DNA of 64,000 nt from RYN-133 sp963754285 (lineage in GTDB: Bacteria > Actinomycetota > Actinomycetes > Mycobacteriales > Jatrophihabitantaceae). The translations under genes were made by a program, and so were the position numbers. The stretch lies in assembly GCA_963754285.1 (NCBI GenBank), contig CAVWFN010000008.1, positions 186,001 through 250,000 of the forward strand. The letters are read 5' to 3'. Below are positions 47,713-56,137 of the stretch, in pieces. Below the pieces are notes generated by a model, which was not told the DNA's origin, did not search any database, and saw only the letters and a program-made list of their open reading frames with translations. Position 1 is the first letter of the stretch, and every line of letters begins with the position of its first letter.

Positions 47713-48111
47713 GTGCCGAGCCGGACGGAAGAGGGGCGGACCTTCACGGTCCGCGAGCTCGCCGACGAACTCGGTGTGACCACCCGAACGCTGCGCTTCT
47801 ACGAGGCCGAGGGATTGGTCAGCCCGCGGCGCGCGGGCACGAACCGCGTCTACGACCAGCGCGATCGGGCCCGGCTGCGGCTGATCCTGCGCGGGCGGCG
47901 TTTCGGGATGACCGTGTCCGAGTGCCGCGAGATCGTCGACATGTACGACGGCGCCGCGTCCTCCGAACGCCGTCAACTGGAACTGCTGCTCGGCCGTCTC
48001 GACGAGATCGCCGCCGACCTGCGCGCGCGACAGGCCGACCTGCGCCGCACGCTCAGCGAGGTCGGCGACGTCGCCGAGCAGTGCCGAGCGCGATTGGCCG
48101 AGTTGCGCTGA
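47713..48111 (+). CDS. MerR family regulator, LiuR-like
   Basis: The 132-residue protein has a MerR HTH at the N-terminus (FTVRELADELGVTTRTLRFY then EAEGLVSPRRAGTNRVYDQR), a second helix block LRLILRGRRFGMTVSECREI and a coiled-coil dimerisation helix to the end. It has no Cys-rich metal site, as expected for LiuR. GTG 47713 is chosen because the next in-frame upstream start would overlap the operator. It probably represses or activates the divergent Liu-like operon through 47676-47693. Confidence 0.85.
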   Translation: MPSRTEEGRTFTVRELADELGVTTRTLRFYEAEGLVSPRRAGTNRVYDQRDRARLRLILRGRRFGMTVSECREIVDMYDGAASSERRQLELLLGRLDEIAADLRARQADLRRTLSEVGDVAEQCRARLAELR

Positions 48112-48178
48112 CCACACGGATCTGCACGATCGCGCAGGCCGGGTAGCCTGCGAACGGGCGATTACTCGGAGGTAGCAA

Positions 48179-49933
48179 GTGCAGAAAGTGCTCATCGCGA
48201 ACCGCGGCGAAATCGCCGTCCGGGTGATCCGAGCGTGTCGCGACGCGGGCTACGCATCGGTCGCGATCTACGCCGATCCCGACCGCGATGCACTGCACGT
48301 CCGCGTGGCCGATGAGGCCTTCGCGCTCGGCGGCACGACCCCCGGTGACTCGTACCTCGACATCGACAAGGTGATCGACGCGTGCAAGAAGTCCGGTGCG
48401 GACGCCGTGCACCCGGGCTACGGATTCCTGTCCGAGAACGCCGACTTCGCCCAAGCCGTGATCGACGCAGGGCTGACCTGGATCGGTCCGTCGCCGAAAT
48501 CGATCGCCGACCTCGGCGACAAGGCCGTCGCCCGGCACATCGCCGAGCGCGCCGGCGCGCCGCTGGTAGCCGGCACCAAGGACCCGGTGAAGGACGCCGA
48601 CGAGGTCGTCGCCTTCGCCGAGGAGCACGGGTTGCCGATCGCGATCAAGGCGGTCTACGGCGGCGGCGGACGGGGCATGAAGATCGCCCGCGAGATGGGC
48701 GAGGTCGCCGACCTGTACGAGAGCGCGGTGCGCGAGGCGACGTCGGCGTTCGGACGGGGCGAGTGCTTCGTCGAGCGCTATCTCGACAAGTCGCGCCACG
48801 TCGAGGCGCAGGTGCTCGCCGATCAGCACGGCAACGTGATCGTCGTCGGTACGCGCGACTGCTCCCTGCAGCGCCGCAACCAGAAGCTCGTCGAAGAGGC
48901 ACCCGCGCCGTTCTTGACCGACGAGCAGCGCGCCACGATCCACGAGTCGGCCAAGGCGATCTGCCGCGAGGCCGACTACTACGGCGCCGGCACTGTCGAG
49001 TACCTCGTCGGCAACGACGGCGTGATCAGCTTCCTCGAGGTCAACACCCGGCTGCAGGTCGAGCACCCGGTCACCGAACAGACCAGCGGCATCGACCTGG
49101 TCCGCGAGCAGTTCCGCATCGCCGAGGGCGAGAAACTGCGCTTCGACGAGGACCCGGCGCCGCGCGGGCACGCCTTCGAGTTCCGCATCAACGGCGAAGA
49201 TCCCGGACGCAACTTCCTGCCCGCGCCGGGAACGGTGACCGAGTACCGCGAGCCGGCCGGGCCGGGCGTGCGCGTCGACTCGGGCATCGAGGGCCGCTCG
49301 GTCATCGGCGGCGCGTTCGACTCGCTGCTGGCCAAGCTGATCATCACCGGCGAGACGCGTCAGGAGGCGCTCGAACGGGCCCGCCGCGCGCTCGACGAGT
49401 ACGTCGTCGAAGGCATGGCGACAGCGCTGCCGTTCCACCGTGCCGTGGTCCGCGACGAGGCCTTCACCTCCGAGCCGTTCACGATCTTCACCGCCTGGAT
49501 CGAAACGGAGTTCGACAACCAGATCGAACCGTTCGGCGGCGGCGCGGAGGCCGAGGACGACGCCGGCCCGCGCGAGACGATCGTCGTCGAGGTGGGTGGC
49601 AAGCGTCTCGAGGTGTCACTGCCCGCCGGCTTCGGCGCCGGCGGCGGCGGCGGTGCCGGCGCGAGGAAGGCGGCCCCGAAGCGCTCGGCGGCCAAGAAGT
49701 CCGGCGCCGCCGCGTCCGGTGATTCGTTGACCGCGCCGATGCAGGGCACGATCGTCAAGGTCTCGGTCTCCGACGGTGACACCGTCGAGCAGGGCGCGAC
49801 GATCGTCGTGCTCGAAGCGATGAAGATGGAACAGCCGCTGACCGCGCACAAGGCCGGCACCATCAGCGGCCTGTCCGCCGAGGTCGGCGCCGTCGTCACG
49901 TCCGGCACCGTGATCTGCGAGATCAAGGACTGA
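48179..49933 (+). CDS. accA3: acyl-CoA carboxylase alpha subunit: biotin carboxylase plus BCCP
   Basis: The 584-residue protein has a biotin carboxylase N-domain ([20 protein letters not shown]), an ATP-grasp region ([20 protein letters not shown]) and [21 protein letters not shown] Gly/Ala/Lys-rich linker leads to a C-terminal BCCP domain with the biotinylation site [11 protein letters not shown]. It is shared by several carboxyltransferases in mycobacteria, so it may serve both the subunit at 37493 and the one at 44987. GTG 48179 follows GGAGG. The gene symbol is by analogy. Confidence 0.92.
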   Translation: MQKVLIANRGEIAVRVIRACRDAGYASVAIYADPDRDALHVRVADEAFALGGTTPGDSYLDIDKVIDACKKSGADAVHPGYGFLSENADFAQAVIDAGLTWIGPSPKSIADLGDKAVARHIAERAGAPLVAGTKDPVKDADEVVAFAEEHGLPIAIKAVYGGGGRGMKIAREMGEVADLYESAVREATSAFGRGECFVERYLDKSRHVEAQVLADQHGNVIVVGTRDCSLQRRNQKLVEEAPAPFLTDEQRATIHESAKAICREADYYGAGTVEYLVGNDGVISFLEVNTRLQVEHPVTEQTSGIDLVREQFRIAEGEKLRFDEDPAPRGHAFEFRINGEDPGRNFLPAPGTVTEYREPAGPGVRVDSGIEGRSVIGGAFDSLLAKLIITGETRQEALERARRALDEYVVEGMATALPFHRAVVRDEAFTSEPFTIFTAWIETEFDNQIEPFGGGAEAEDDAGPRETIVVEVGGKRLEVSLPAGFGAGGGGGAGARKAAPKRSAAKKSGAAASGDSLTAPMQGTIVKVSVSDGDTVEQGATIVVLEAMKMEQPLTAHKAGTISGLSAEVGAVVTSGTVICEIKD

Positions 49934-49934
49934 A

Positions 49935-50010
49935 CCCCACCGCGAGTGGTCACTTGTGCGCCGAGTGGTCAGTTATAACTGACCACTGGCGTCATAAATG
50001 ACCACTCGCG
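49935..50010. repeat. nested palindromic repeat, copy 4 (diverged)
   Basis: It has the same four-module layout, but the inner palindrome has changed in step on both arms: CAGTTATAACTG replaces CACTTATAAGTG, so pairing is kept. The outer right arm reads AAATGACCACTCGCG. It lies between the carboxylase alpha gene and the convergent GNAT gene, starting two bases after the stop. Confidence 0.88.
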
Positions 50011-50030
50011 AAGTAATCGCGGCCGCGAGA

Positions 50031-50537
50031 TCAGGACGGTGGCTCCTGGAGCCAGAGGGCCATCCAGACGTCGTCGGCGTAGGTGCCGTCGTCGCGGCGC
50101 AACTCGGCGTGCAATCGGCCCTCTTCGACGAACCCGTGGCGCTCGTAGAGCCGTAGCGCCCCCGGGTTGTTCGACAGCGCGCGCAGCCCCAGCTTCGCCA
50201 CGCCCCGGCGGCGCGCCTCGGCGATCGTGGCGTCGACGAGAGCACCGCCCACGCCCAGCCCGCGGGCCGATTCGGCGACCACCAACGCCTCGAGATGCAG
50301 GACGTGGTCGTTGCTGGGAATCCGCATGTGCCGCCCGATCCGGGCGTACCCGACGACGGCGTCGCGGTTCGTAGCGACGATCACGTCAGCGGGTTGGCGC
50401 CAGTCGGTGAAGAACGGCTTGTCGGCAGACTGCGGCGGCGCGACCTGCACCGCGACGGGCCAGCTGGCCGCATCGAGTTCGGCGAGTGCGCGCTCATCGG
50501 ACGGCTGCGCGAACCGGATCTGCGGACCTGACGTCAC
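50031..50537 (-). CDS. GNAT family N-acetyltransferase
   Basis: The 168-residue protein has the GNAT core LHLEALVVAESARGLGVGGA with the acetyl-CoA loop RGLGVG, followed by IAEARRRGVAKLGLRALSNN and YERHGFVEEGRL. The substrate is unknown. GTG 50537 overlaps the stop of the hypothetical gene upstream (GTGA), so the two are coupled. Confidence 0.85.
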   Translation of the reverse strand: MTSGPQIRFAQPSDERALAELDAASWPVAVQVAPPQSADKPFFTDWRQPADVIVATNRDAVVGYARIGRHMRIPSNDHVLHLEALVVAESARGLGVGGALVDATIAEARRRGVAKLGLRALSNNPGALRLYERHGFVEEGRLHAELRRDDGTYADDVWMALWLQEPPS

Positions 50538-50896
50538 GACTGTGCGCGTTTGGCGATGATGCGGTCGATGGCGGCCGCGCGCTGCTGCGCTATCGAGGCC
50601 ATCTCGTCGGTGCGCTTGCGGATGTCTGCCGCGCTCACGCCGGGCGAGAACACCATCGCCCAGCCGCCTCCGACCTCGAGTTGCGGGACGCGTTCGACGA
50701 GGTTGGCGCGCTCGACATGATGAGTCCCGCTGAACTTGTGCGAGCCATCCACAACGGCGACAAGCACAGCGTCGTCGGCGATATCGGTCAGTTCGGCGAC
50801 GATCACTTCGGCGTTGTCGGCGAACACGTCAGCGACCAGGATCGTGCGGTGCGCGCGCTCGCGCGCCTCGGGTGAAAAGTCTCCGTGATTAGCCAT
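50534..50896 (-). CDS. hypothetical protein coupled to the GNAT gene
   Basis: The 120-residue protein (MANHGDFSPEARERAHRTIL at its start) has alternating strands and helices (EVIVAELTDIADDAVLVAVV, VERVPQLEVGGGWAMVFSPG) and a basic helical C-terminus. I recognise no family, and no membrane segment or signal peptide is present. The GTGA overlap with the GNAT gene suggests a shared function. Confidence 0.6.
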   Translation of the reverse strand: MANHGDFSPEARERAHRTILVADVFADNAEVIVAELTDIADDAVLVAVVDGSHKFSGTHHVERANLVERVPQLEVGGGWAMVFSPGVSAADIRKRTDEMASIAQQRAAAIDRIIAKRAQS

Positions 50897-50944
50897 CAGG
50901 CTCAGCTTCCTGTTCGCTGTGCAAGTTCGCTGTGCAAGCGTCGC

Positions 50945-52333
50945 TCAATCCAAATCGTCGTGGAGCATCAGCCGCCGCGCGGCCTCGGCCACCGAACCCG
51001 ACAACGACGGGTACACCCCTATTGTTCCGGCCACATCGGCGACCGTCAGCCCGCGCTGCACCGCCATCGTGATCGGGAAGATCAGCTCGGACGCGTCCGG
51101 CGCGACGACCACTCCGCCGATGACCACACCGGTCGCGGGACGGCAGTAGAACTTCACGAATCCCTCGCGCTGGCCCTGCATCTTCGCGCGCGCGTTGGTC
51201 GCGAGTGGCAGCGTCACGCTGCGCGCCGGCACCTGTCCGGCGGTCAGTCCGACGGTCGCGATCTCGGGATGGGTGAAGACGTTCGCCGCGACGGTCTTGA
51301 GCCGCAGCGGTGTGACTGCCTCGCCGAGCGCGTGCCACATCGCGATGCGGCCCTGCATACCGGCGACGGACGCGAGCAGCAGCACACCGGTGCAGTCGCC
51401 GGCGGCATAGATCGACGGGACGACCGTGCGCGAGACCCGGTCGACCGGGATGTAGCCACGCTCGTCCAGCTCGATGCCGACGTGCTCGAGACCGAGGCCG
51501 GACGAGTTCGGTACCGATCCGAGGCACATCAGCGCATGCGACCCCTCGACCGTTCGTCCGTCGAGCAGTTCGACGACCACCCCCTCGCCCACCCGTTTGA
51601 CCGCGGACGCGCGGGCCCGCCTGACCAGCGTCCCGCCCCTGCTGGTGAAGACCTCTTCGATCACCTCGGCCGCGTCGGCGTCCTCACCGGGCAGCACTCG
51701 ATCGCGTGACGACACGAGGGTGACCGGTACCCCGAGCTCGCAGTACCCGCTGGCGAACTCTGCGCCGGTGACTCCCGACCCGACGACGACCAGGTGCGCC
51801 GGAAGCTCGTCGAGGTCGTAGAGCTCGCGCCACGACAGGATCCGCTCACCGTCCGGCTCGGCGCCCTCGAGCACGCGGGGCGTGCCGCCGGTGGCGAGCA
51901 GCACGACGTCGGCCTCGACGGTGTCCACAACGCTGCCGTCGGCGTCGACCACCTCGATGCGGTGCGCGCGCGGCGGTTGCTCGGCGGCGAACCGTCCGGC
52001 GCCGGCCAGCACCGTCACGCCCTCGTGGACGAGCCGCCTGGCGATGTCGTCGGACTGCTGTTGCGCCAACCCCTTGATGCGCGCATTGACCGAACGCACG
52101 TCGACAGCCACGTCGCCGGCAACCGTGCCGACGCCGACCCGCGGTGCGTCACGAAATGCCGTGACGCGATCGCTCGTCGCGATCAACGTCTTGCTCGGCA
52201 CGCAATCAGTGAGCACGCAGGCCCCGCCGATGCCGTCGCGATCGACAACGGTCACAGTCGCGCCCAGCTGGGCTGCGACCAGCGCCGATTCGTACCCGGC
52301 GGGGCCGCCGCCGACGATCACGATGCGCGTCAC
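50945..52333 (-). CDS. lpdA: LpdA-like NAD(P)H:quinone flavoprotein
   Basis: The 462-residue protein has the FAD fold GGGPAGYESALVAAQLGA, a GGACVLTDCVPSKT segment with Cys39 and Cys44, an NAD-binding fold (LVVVGSGVTGAEFASGY), IYAAGDCTG and a dimerisation domain. The C-terminal His/Glu pair of true lipoamide dehydrogenases is replaced (IGVYPSLSGSVAEA), so it fits mycobacterial LpdA-type quinone reductases. GTG 52333 begins directly at the FAD fold; the longer frame is unlikely. In mycobacteria lpdA also neighbours the cyclotransferase-like gene and an M20 amidohydrolase. Confidence 0.85.
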   Translation of the reverse strand: MTRIVIVGGGPAGYESALVAAQLGATVTVVDRDGIGGACVLTDCVPSKTLIATSDRVTAFRDAPRVGVGTVAGDVAVDVRSVNARIKGLAQQQSDDIARRLVHEGVTVLAGAGRFAAEQPPRAHRIEVVDADGSVVDTVEADVVLLATGGTPRVLEGAEPDGERILSWRELYDLDELPAHLVVVGSGVTGAEFASGYCELGVPVTLVSSRDRVLPGEDADAAEVIEEVFTSRGGTLVRRARASAVKRVGEGVVVELLDGRTVEGSHALMCLGSVPNSSGLGLEHVGIELDERGYIPVDRVSRTVVPSIYAAGDCTGVLLLASVAGMQGRIAMWHALGEAVTPLRLKTVAANVFTHPEIATVGLTAGQVPARSVTLPLATNARAKMQGQREGFVKFYCRPATGVVIGGVVVAPDASELIFPITMAVQRGLTVADVAGTIGVYPSLSGSVAEAARRLMLHDDLD

Positions 52334-52393
52334 GTGACCATTGTCCAGATTCACCCGTCCCACCGGCATGCCTACCTCGGTAGTCTGCCGTCG

Positions 52394-52858
52394 ATGTCGA
52401 CGACAGGCGGGCTCTACGCGGCGTACGGGTCCAACATGGACCCGGAACAGATGCTGGAGCGCTGCCCGCACTCGCCGGCCGCGGGCACGGGCTGGCTCAA
52501 CGGCTGGCGGCTCACCTTCGGCGGCGAGGAGCTCGGCTGGGACGGCGCGCTGGCGATGGTCGTCCCCGACCCCGCGAGCCAGGTCTTCGTCGCGCTCTAC
52601 GACGTCTCACCCCAGGACCACGAGACGCTCGACTACTGGGAGGGCGTCGCCGAGGGTCTCTACAACACGATCAGGTTGCGCATCTCGACGCTGGACGGTG
52701 ACGTGCTGGCCTGGGTCTACATCCTCGACGCCTACGAGGGCGGGCTGCCCTCGGCACGCTATCTCGGGATGATCGCCGAAGCGGCCCAGGCCGCGGGCGC
52801 ACCGGACGAGTACGTCGAGGAGTTGCGCAACCGGCCGTGCCGCTCGCTGGGCATCTAG
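52394..52858 (+). CDS. gamma-glutamylcyclotransferase-like protein
   Basis: The 154-residue protein begins GGLYAAYGSNMDPEQMLERC, which carries the YGSN dinucleotide-like loop of the GGCT/AIG2 fold. It continues with GWRLTFGGEELGWDGALAMV and VFVALYDVSPQDHETLDYWE, with the conserved acidic residue of the family. Substrate is unknown. It is divergent from lpdA, and its stop lies in the tandem repeat at 52849. Confidence 0.82.
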   Translation: MSTTGGLYAAYGSNMDPEQMLERCPHSPAAGTGWLNGWRLTFGGEELGWDGALAMVVPDPASQVFVALYDVSPQDHETLDYWEGVAEGLYNTIRLRISTLDGDVLAWVYILDAYEGGLPSARYLGMIAEAAQAAGAPDEYVEELRNRPCRSLGI

Positions 52859-52905
52859 TCGGGGGCGTCTAGTCGGTGGGCATCTAGTCGGTGGGCACCT
52901 AGCCG
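52849..52905. repeat. short tandem repeat containing stop codons of both convergent genes
   Basis: Four units of 13-15 bases (consensus GGGCATCTAGTCGGT) start at 52849, 52863, 52878 and 52893. Each contains CTAG. The first unit supplies the TAG stop of the cyclotransferase gene and the last supplies the stop of the convergent M20 gene. Slippage here would not alter either product much. Confidence 0.75.
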
Positions 52906-54044
52906 CGCGCCAGCGCCTGCTCGGCGAGCGCGACCGTGTAGCGGACGCCGATGTCGAGCGCGGCTTCGTCGATGTCGAACGTGCCCTGGTGCAGATCGAA
53001 GGACGGCGTACCCGGGTTGTGGACGCCGAGGCGGGCCAGCGCGCCGGGCGTCTTCTCGAGGTACCAGGCGAAGTCCTCGCCGCCCATGCTCTGCTCGGTG
53101 TCCGTGAGCCCGCTCGCGCCCAGTGCCGCGAGCACCGCCTCGCGCTGCACGTCGACTGCTCCGGCGTCGTTCATCACCGGCGGGACGCCTCGCCCGTACG
53201 CCACGTCGACCGTGACCCCGGTCGGCGCGACGATCTGCTCGACGAGTTCGTTGACCAGCGGCTCGACGTGCTCCCAGGCCTCGCGCTCGAGCACCCGGAC
53301 AGTCCCGCGCAGGGTGCCCTTCATCGGGATCGCGTTGGCCGCACGGCCGGCGTCGACCGACCCCCACACGACCGAGACGCCGCCGCGCGGATCGACGCGA
53401 CGCGAGAGCAGCCCGGGCAGTTCGGTGACGACCAGGCCGAGCGCGTACACGAGATCGGCCGTCATATGGGGACGGGCCGTGTGCCCGCCCGGGCCGGAGA
53501 ACGCGATGTCGACCTGGTCGCAGGCGGCGGTGATCGGGCCGACCCGCAAGCCGATCGTGCCCGTGTCGATGCGCGGGTCGCAGTGCAGCGCGAAGATCTG
53601 GTCCACCCCGTCGAGCGAGCCGGTCGACATCACCGACACGGCACCACCCGGCACCGTCTCCTCCGCGGGCTGGAAGATCAACCGCACGCGTCCGGGCAGC
53701 GTTCGGGTCGCCAGTTCGGACGCAACACCGAGCAGGATCGCGGTGTGCGCGTCGTGCCCGCACCCGTGGCAGCAGCCCTCGACCGTCGAGCGGTAAGGCA
53801 CGTTCTTCTGGTCCGCGATCGGCAGCGCGTCGATGTCGGCGCGCAGGGCGATGAACGGACCGTCACCCGTCCCGATGTCGCAGATCGCGCCGGTGCCTGC
53901 GGGTAGCACCTGCGCCTCGAGGCCGATCCGCTCCAGCGTGTCGACGATCAGCCCGGTCGTGCGCTTCTCGGCGTAGGCAAGTTCGGGGTGAGCGTGCAGC
54001 TCACGCCGGATCTCGATCACGTCCGACGTCGTCAACTCAGTCAT
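52899..54044 (-). CDS. M20 family amidohydrolase
   Basis: The 381-residue metallohydrolase carries RRELHAHPELAYAEKRTTGL, the metal ligand segment CCHGCGHDAHTAILLGVA, IFQPAEETVPGGAVSVM with Glu ligands, FSGPGGHTARPHM and GGEDFAWYLEKTPGAL. It removes acyl groups from amino acids or related amides. ATG 54044 has a weak ribosome site. The mycobacterial amiA/amiB genes hold the same position near lpdA. The pdxH stop lies ten bases beyond its start on the same strand, so one transcript is likely. Confidence 0.88.
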   Translation of the reverse strand: MTELTTSDVIEIRRELHAHPELAYAEKRTTGLIVDTLERIGLEAQVLPAGTGAICDIGTGDGPFIALRADIDALPIADQKNVPYRSTVEGCCHGCGHDAHTAILLGVASELATRTLPGRVRLIFQPAEETVPGGAVSVMSTGSLDGVDQIFALHCDPRIDTGTIGLRVGPITAACDQVDIAFSGPGGHTARPHMTADLVYALGLVVTELPGLLSRRVDPRGGVSVVWGSVDAGRAANAIPMKGTLRGTVRVLEREAWEHVEPLVNELVEQIVAPTGVTVDVAYGRGVPPVMNDAGAVDVQREAVLAALGASGLTDTEQSMGGEDFAWYLEKTPGALARLGVHNPGTPSFDLHQGTFDIDEAALDIGVRYTVALAEQALARG

Positions 54045-54054
54045 CGAGCGTCAC

Positions 54055-54696
54055 CTATGGAGCCAACCTTTCCAACGTCCAGTCATCGCCGTGGCGGCGG
54101 AAGCGCAGCCGGTCATGCAGGCGGTCGGGACGACCCTGCCAGAACTCCACCGCGTCGGGGGTGAGTAGGTACCCACCCCAGTGGTCGGGCACCGGAACCG
54201 GCCCGTCGGCGAATCGCGACTCCACCTCGGCGTAAGCCTCCTGCAGCTGCGAGCGCGAGCCGATGACCTGCGACTGCGGCGAGGCCCAGGCGCCGATCTG
54301 CGAGCCGCGCGGGCGGCTGTGGAAGTAGGCCTCGGTCTCGTCCGCGGACACCCGCTGCACCGGGCCGGTCAGGCGCACCTGCCGTTCGTGCGCCAGCCAG
54401 AGGAACTGTGCGGCCGCGTATGCACGGGCGTCCAGGTCGCGGCCCTTCACCGAGCCGTAGTTCGTGTAGAAGGTGACGCCGCGTTCGTCGATGCCCTTGG
54501 CCAGCACCGTCCGCAGCGACGGGCGGCCCGCATCATCGACCGTCGCCACCTGCATCGCATTCGGTTCCGGCGACCCGGCCAGCTCGACGGCGTCGTCGAA
54601 CCACAAGCGCAGCTGCTCGAGCCACGTCGACGCGATTGTCGACTCGTCGAGGACGGCACGCTCGTAGGTGCGGCGCAGGTCGGCGGGGTTCGTCAT
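54055..54696 (-). CDS. pdxH: pyridoxamine 5'-phosphate oxidase
   Basis: The 213-residue FMN enzyme shows RTVLAKGIDERGVTFYTNYG, ARAYAAAQFLWLAHERQVRL, the PNP/FMN loop FHSRPRGSQIGAWASPQSQV and the C-terminal segment EFWQGRPDRLHDRLRFRR. It oxidises PNP or PMP to PLP. ATG 54696 has GGAGA upstream; ATG 54708 is in frame but weaker. The citrate synthase gene is divergent about 100 bases away. Confidence 0.92.
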   Translation of the reverse strand: MTNPADLRRTYERAVLDESTIASTWLEQLRLWFDDAVELAGSPEPNAMQVATVDDAGRPSLRTVLAKGIDERGVTFYTNYGSVKGRDLDARAYAAAQFLWLAHERQVRLTGPVQRVSADETEAYFHSRPRGSQIGAWASPQSQVIGSRSQLQEAYAEVESRFADGPVPVPDHWGGYLLTPDAVEFWQGRPDRLHDRLRFRRHGDDWTLERLAP

Positions 54697-54796
54697 CAGG
54701 ATCTCCATCCTGACACCCCGGGCTGTCCGACCGCGCACGGCGTGTGAGCAGAATGGAACCGAACCCTCATTCCGAACAACGGAGCGGAGCAGGTCC

Positions 54797-55903
54797 ATGG
54801 CGGACGACTACAGCCCCGGCCTCGAAGGCGTCATCGCGTTCGAGACCGAGATCGCCGAGCCGGACAAGGACGGCGGCGCGCTGCGCTACCGCGGCGTCGA
54901 CATCGAAGACCTCGTCGGGCACGTGACGTTCGGCAATGTCTGGGCACTCCTGGTCGACGGCAAGTTCGGCCCGGGCCTGCCGCCCGCCGAGCCGTTCCCG
55001 ATCCCGGTGCACACCGGTGATGTCCGGGTGGACGTGCAGGCCGCGCTGGCCATGCTCGCGCCGGTGTGGGGATACCGGGCGTTGCTCGACATCAGCGACG
55101 ACGAGGCCCGCGACCAGCTCGCCCGGGCCGCGGTCATGGCGCTGTCCTACGCCGCGCAGTCGGCGCGCGGGCTGTCGACCCCGGCCGTCCCCCAGTCGCG
55201 CATCGACCAGTGCGACACGATCATCGAGCGATTCATGGTCCGCTGGCGCGGTGAGCCCGACCCGGCCCACGTCAAGGCGATCGACGCCTACTTCGTCTCT
55301 GCGGCCGAGCACGGCATGAACGCCTCGACGTTCACCGCGCGCGTCATCGCCTCGACCGGCGCGGACGTGGCCGCGGCGATGTCCGGCGCCATCGGCGCGA
55401 TGAGCGGCCCGCTGCACGGCGGGGCGCCGGCCCGCGTCCTCCCGATGATCGAAGAGGTCGAGAAGGTCGGCGACGCCGGCAAGGTCGTGCGCGGCATCCT
55501 CGACCGCCACGAGCGATTGATGGGCTTCGGTCACCGGGTCTATCGCGCCGAAGATCCCCGCGCCCGCGTGCTTCGCCGCACCTGCAAGGAGCTCAACGCC
55601 GCGAAGTACGACGCCGCCAACGCCCTCGAGCAGGCCGCGCTCGCCGAGCTGCGCGAGCGCCGTCCCGACCGGCCGATCGAGACCAACGTCGAGTTCTGGG
55701 CGGCCGTGATCCTCGACTTCGCCGAGGTACCGCCGCACATGATGCCCGCGATGTTCACCTGCGCGCGCACCGGCGGCTGGTCAGCCCACATCATGGAGCA
55801 GAAGAAGACCGGCCGCCTCGTGCGCCCGTCCGCTCGCTACATCGGGCCGGAGCCACGCCGTCCGGACGCGGTCGAAGGCTGGGCCGACATCGCCCACCAG
55901 TGA
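54797..55903 (+). CDS. citA: citrate synthase (CitA type)
   Basis: The 368-residue protein starts GTTG-free at ATG 54797 with DYSPGLEGVIAFETEIAEPD and LRYRGVDIEDLV. The catalytic histidines lie in GPLHGGAPARVL and MGFGHRVYRAEDPRARVL, and the C-terminal segment reads MFTCARTGGWSAHIMEQ. It condenses acetyl-CoA and oxaloacetate, or a similar acyl-CoA. A strong terminator follows at 55943. Confidence 0.9.
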   Translation: MADDYSPGLEGVIAFETEIAEPDKDGGALRYRGVDIEDLVGHVTFGNVWALLVDGKFGPGLPPAEPFPIPVHTGDVRVDVQAALAMLAPVWGYRALLDISDDEARDQLARAAVMALSYAAQSARGLSTPAVPQSRIDQCDTIIERFMVRWRGEPDPAHVKAIDAYFVSAAEHGMNASTFTARVIASTGADVAAAMSGAIGAMSGPLHGGAPARVLPMIEEVEKVGDAGKVVRGILDRHERLMGFGHRVYRAEDPRARVLRRTCKELNAAKYDAANALEQAALAELRERRPDRPIETNVEFWAAVILDFAEVPPHMMPAMFTCARTGGWSAHIMEQKKTGRLVRPSARYIGPEPRRPDAVEGWADIAHQ

Positions 55904-55942
55904 GCTGAACCGCACGCATCCGTACCCGCAGTACTCACCACC

Positions 55943-55970
55943 GAGCCCGGCCGCAGCAGCGGCCGGGCTC
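55943..55970 (+). terminator. terminator after citA
   Basis: GAGCCCGGCCGC (55943-55954) and GCGGCCGGGCTC (55959-55970) are perfect twelve-base arms around AGCA, 40 bases after the stop. No U-run follows, as is usual for high-GC actinobacteria. Confidence 0.8.
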
Positions 55971-56063
55971 TGTCGTCCCAGGAAGTAATTCCGGGAGATA
56001 AACAGTCCGTTTAACTTTCTGACCATGAATTCGGAATTCCTAATTTGTCGATTTGACAGTTAC

Positions 56064-56091
56064 TTGTGGGTAGCGCACGGTTTGGTATAGC
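56064..56091 (+). promoter_or_regulatory. promoter candidate of the secreted duplicated protein
   Basis: TTGTGG (56064-56069), a 16-base spacer and TATAGC (56086-56091) lie in a locally AT-rich stretch (about 55980-56090) of an otherwise GC-rich region. A separate TTGACA lies at 56053. The start codon is 46 bases downstream. Confidence 0.45.
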
Positions 56092-56137
56092 GGCCATCGA
56101 AAAGCTGGGGCCGCACCCCGCATTGGGAGGACCCCGC

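Noticed and set aside
52849..52905. CRISPR array
   Set aside because: Units are 13-15 bases, contiguous and without spacers; no cas genes are near.
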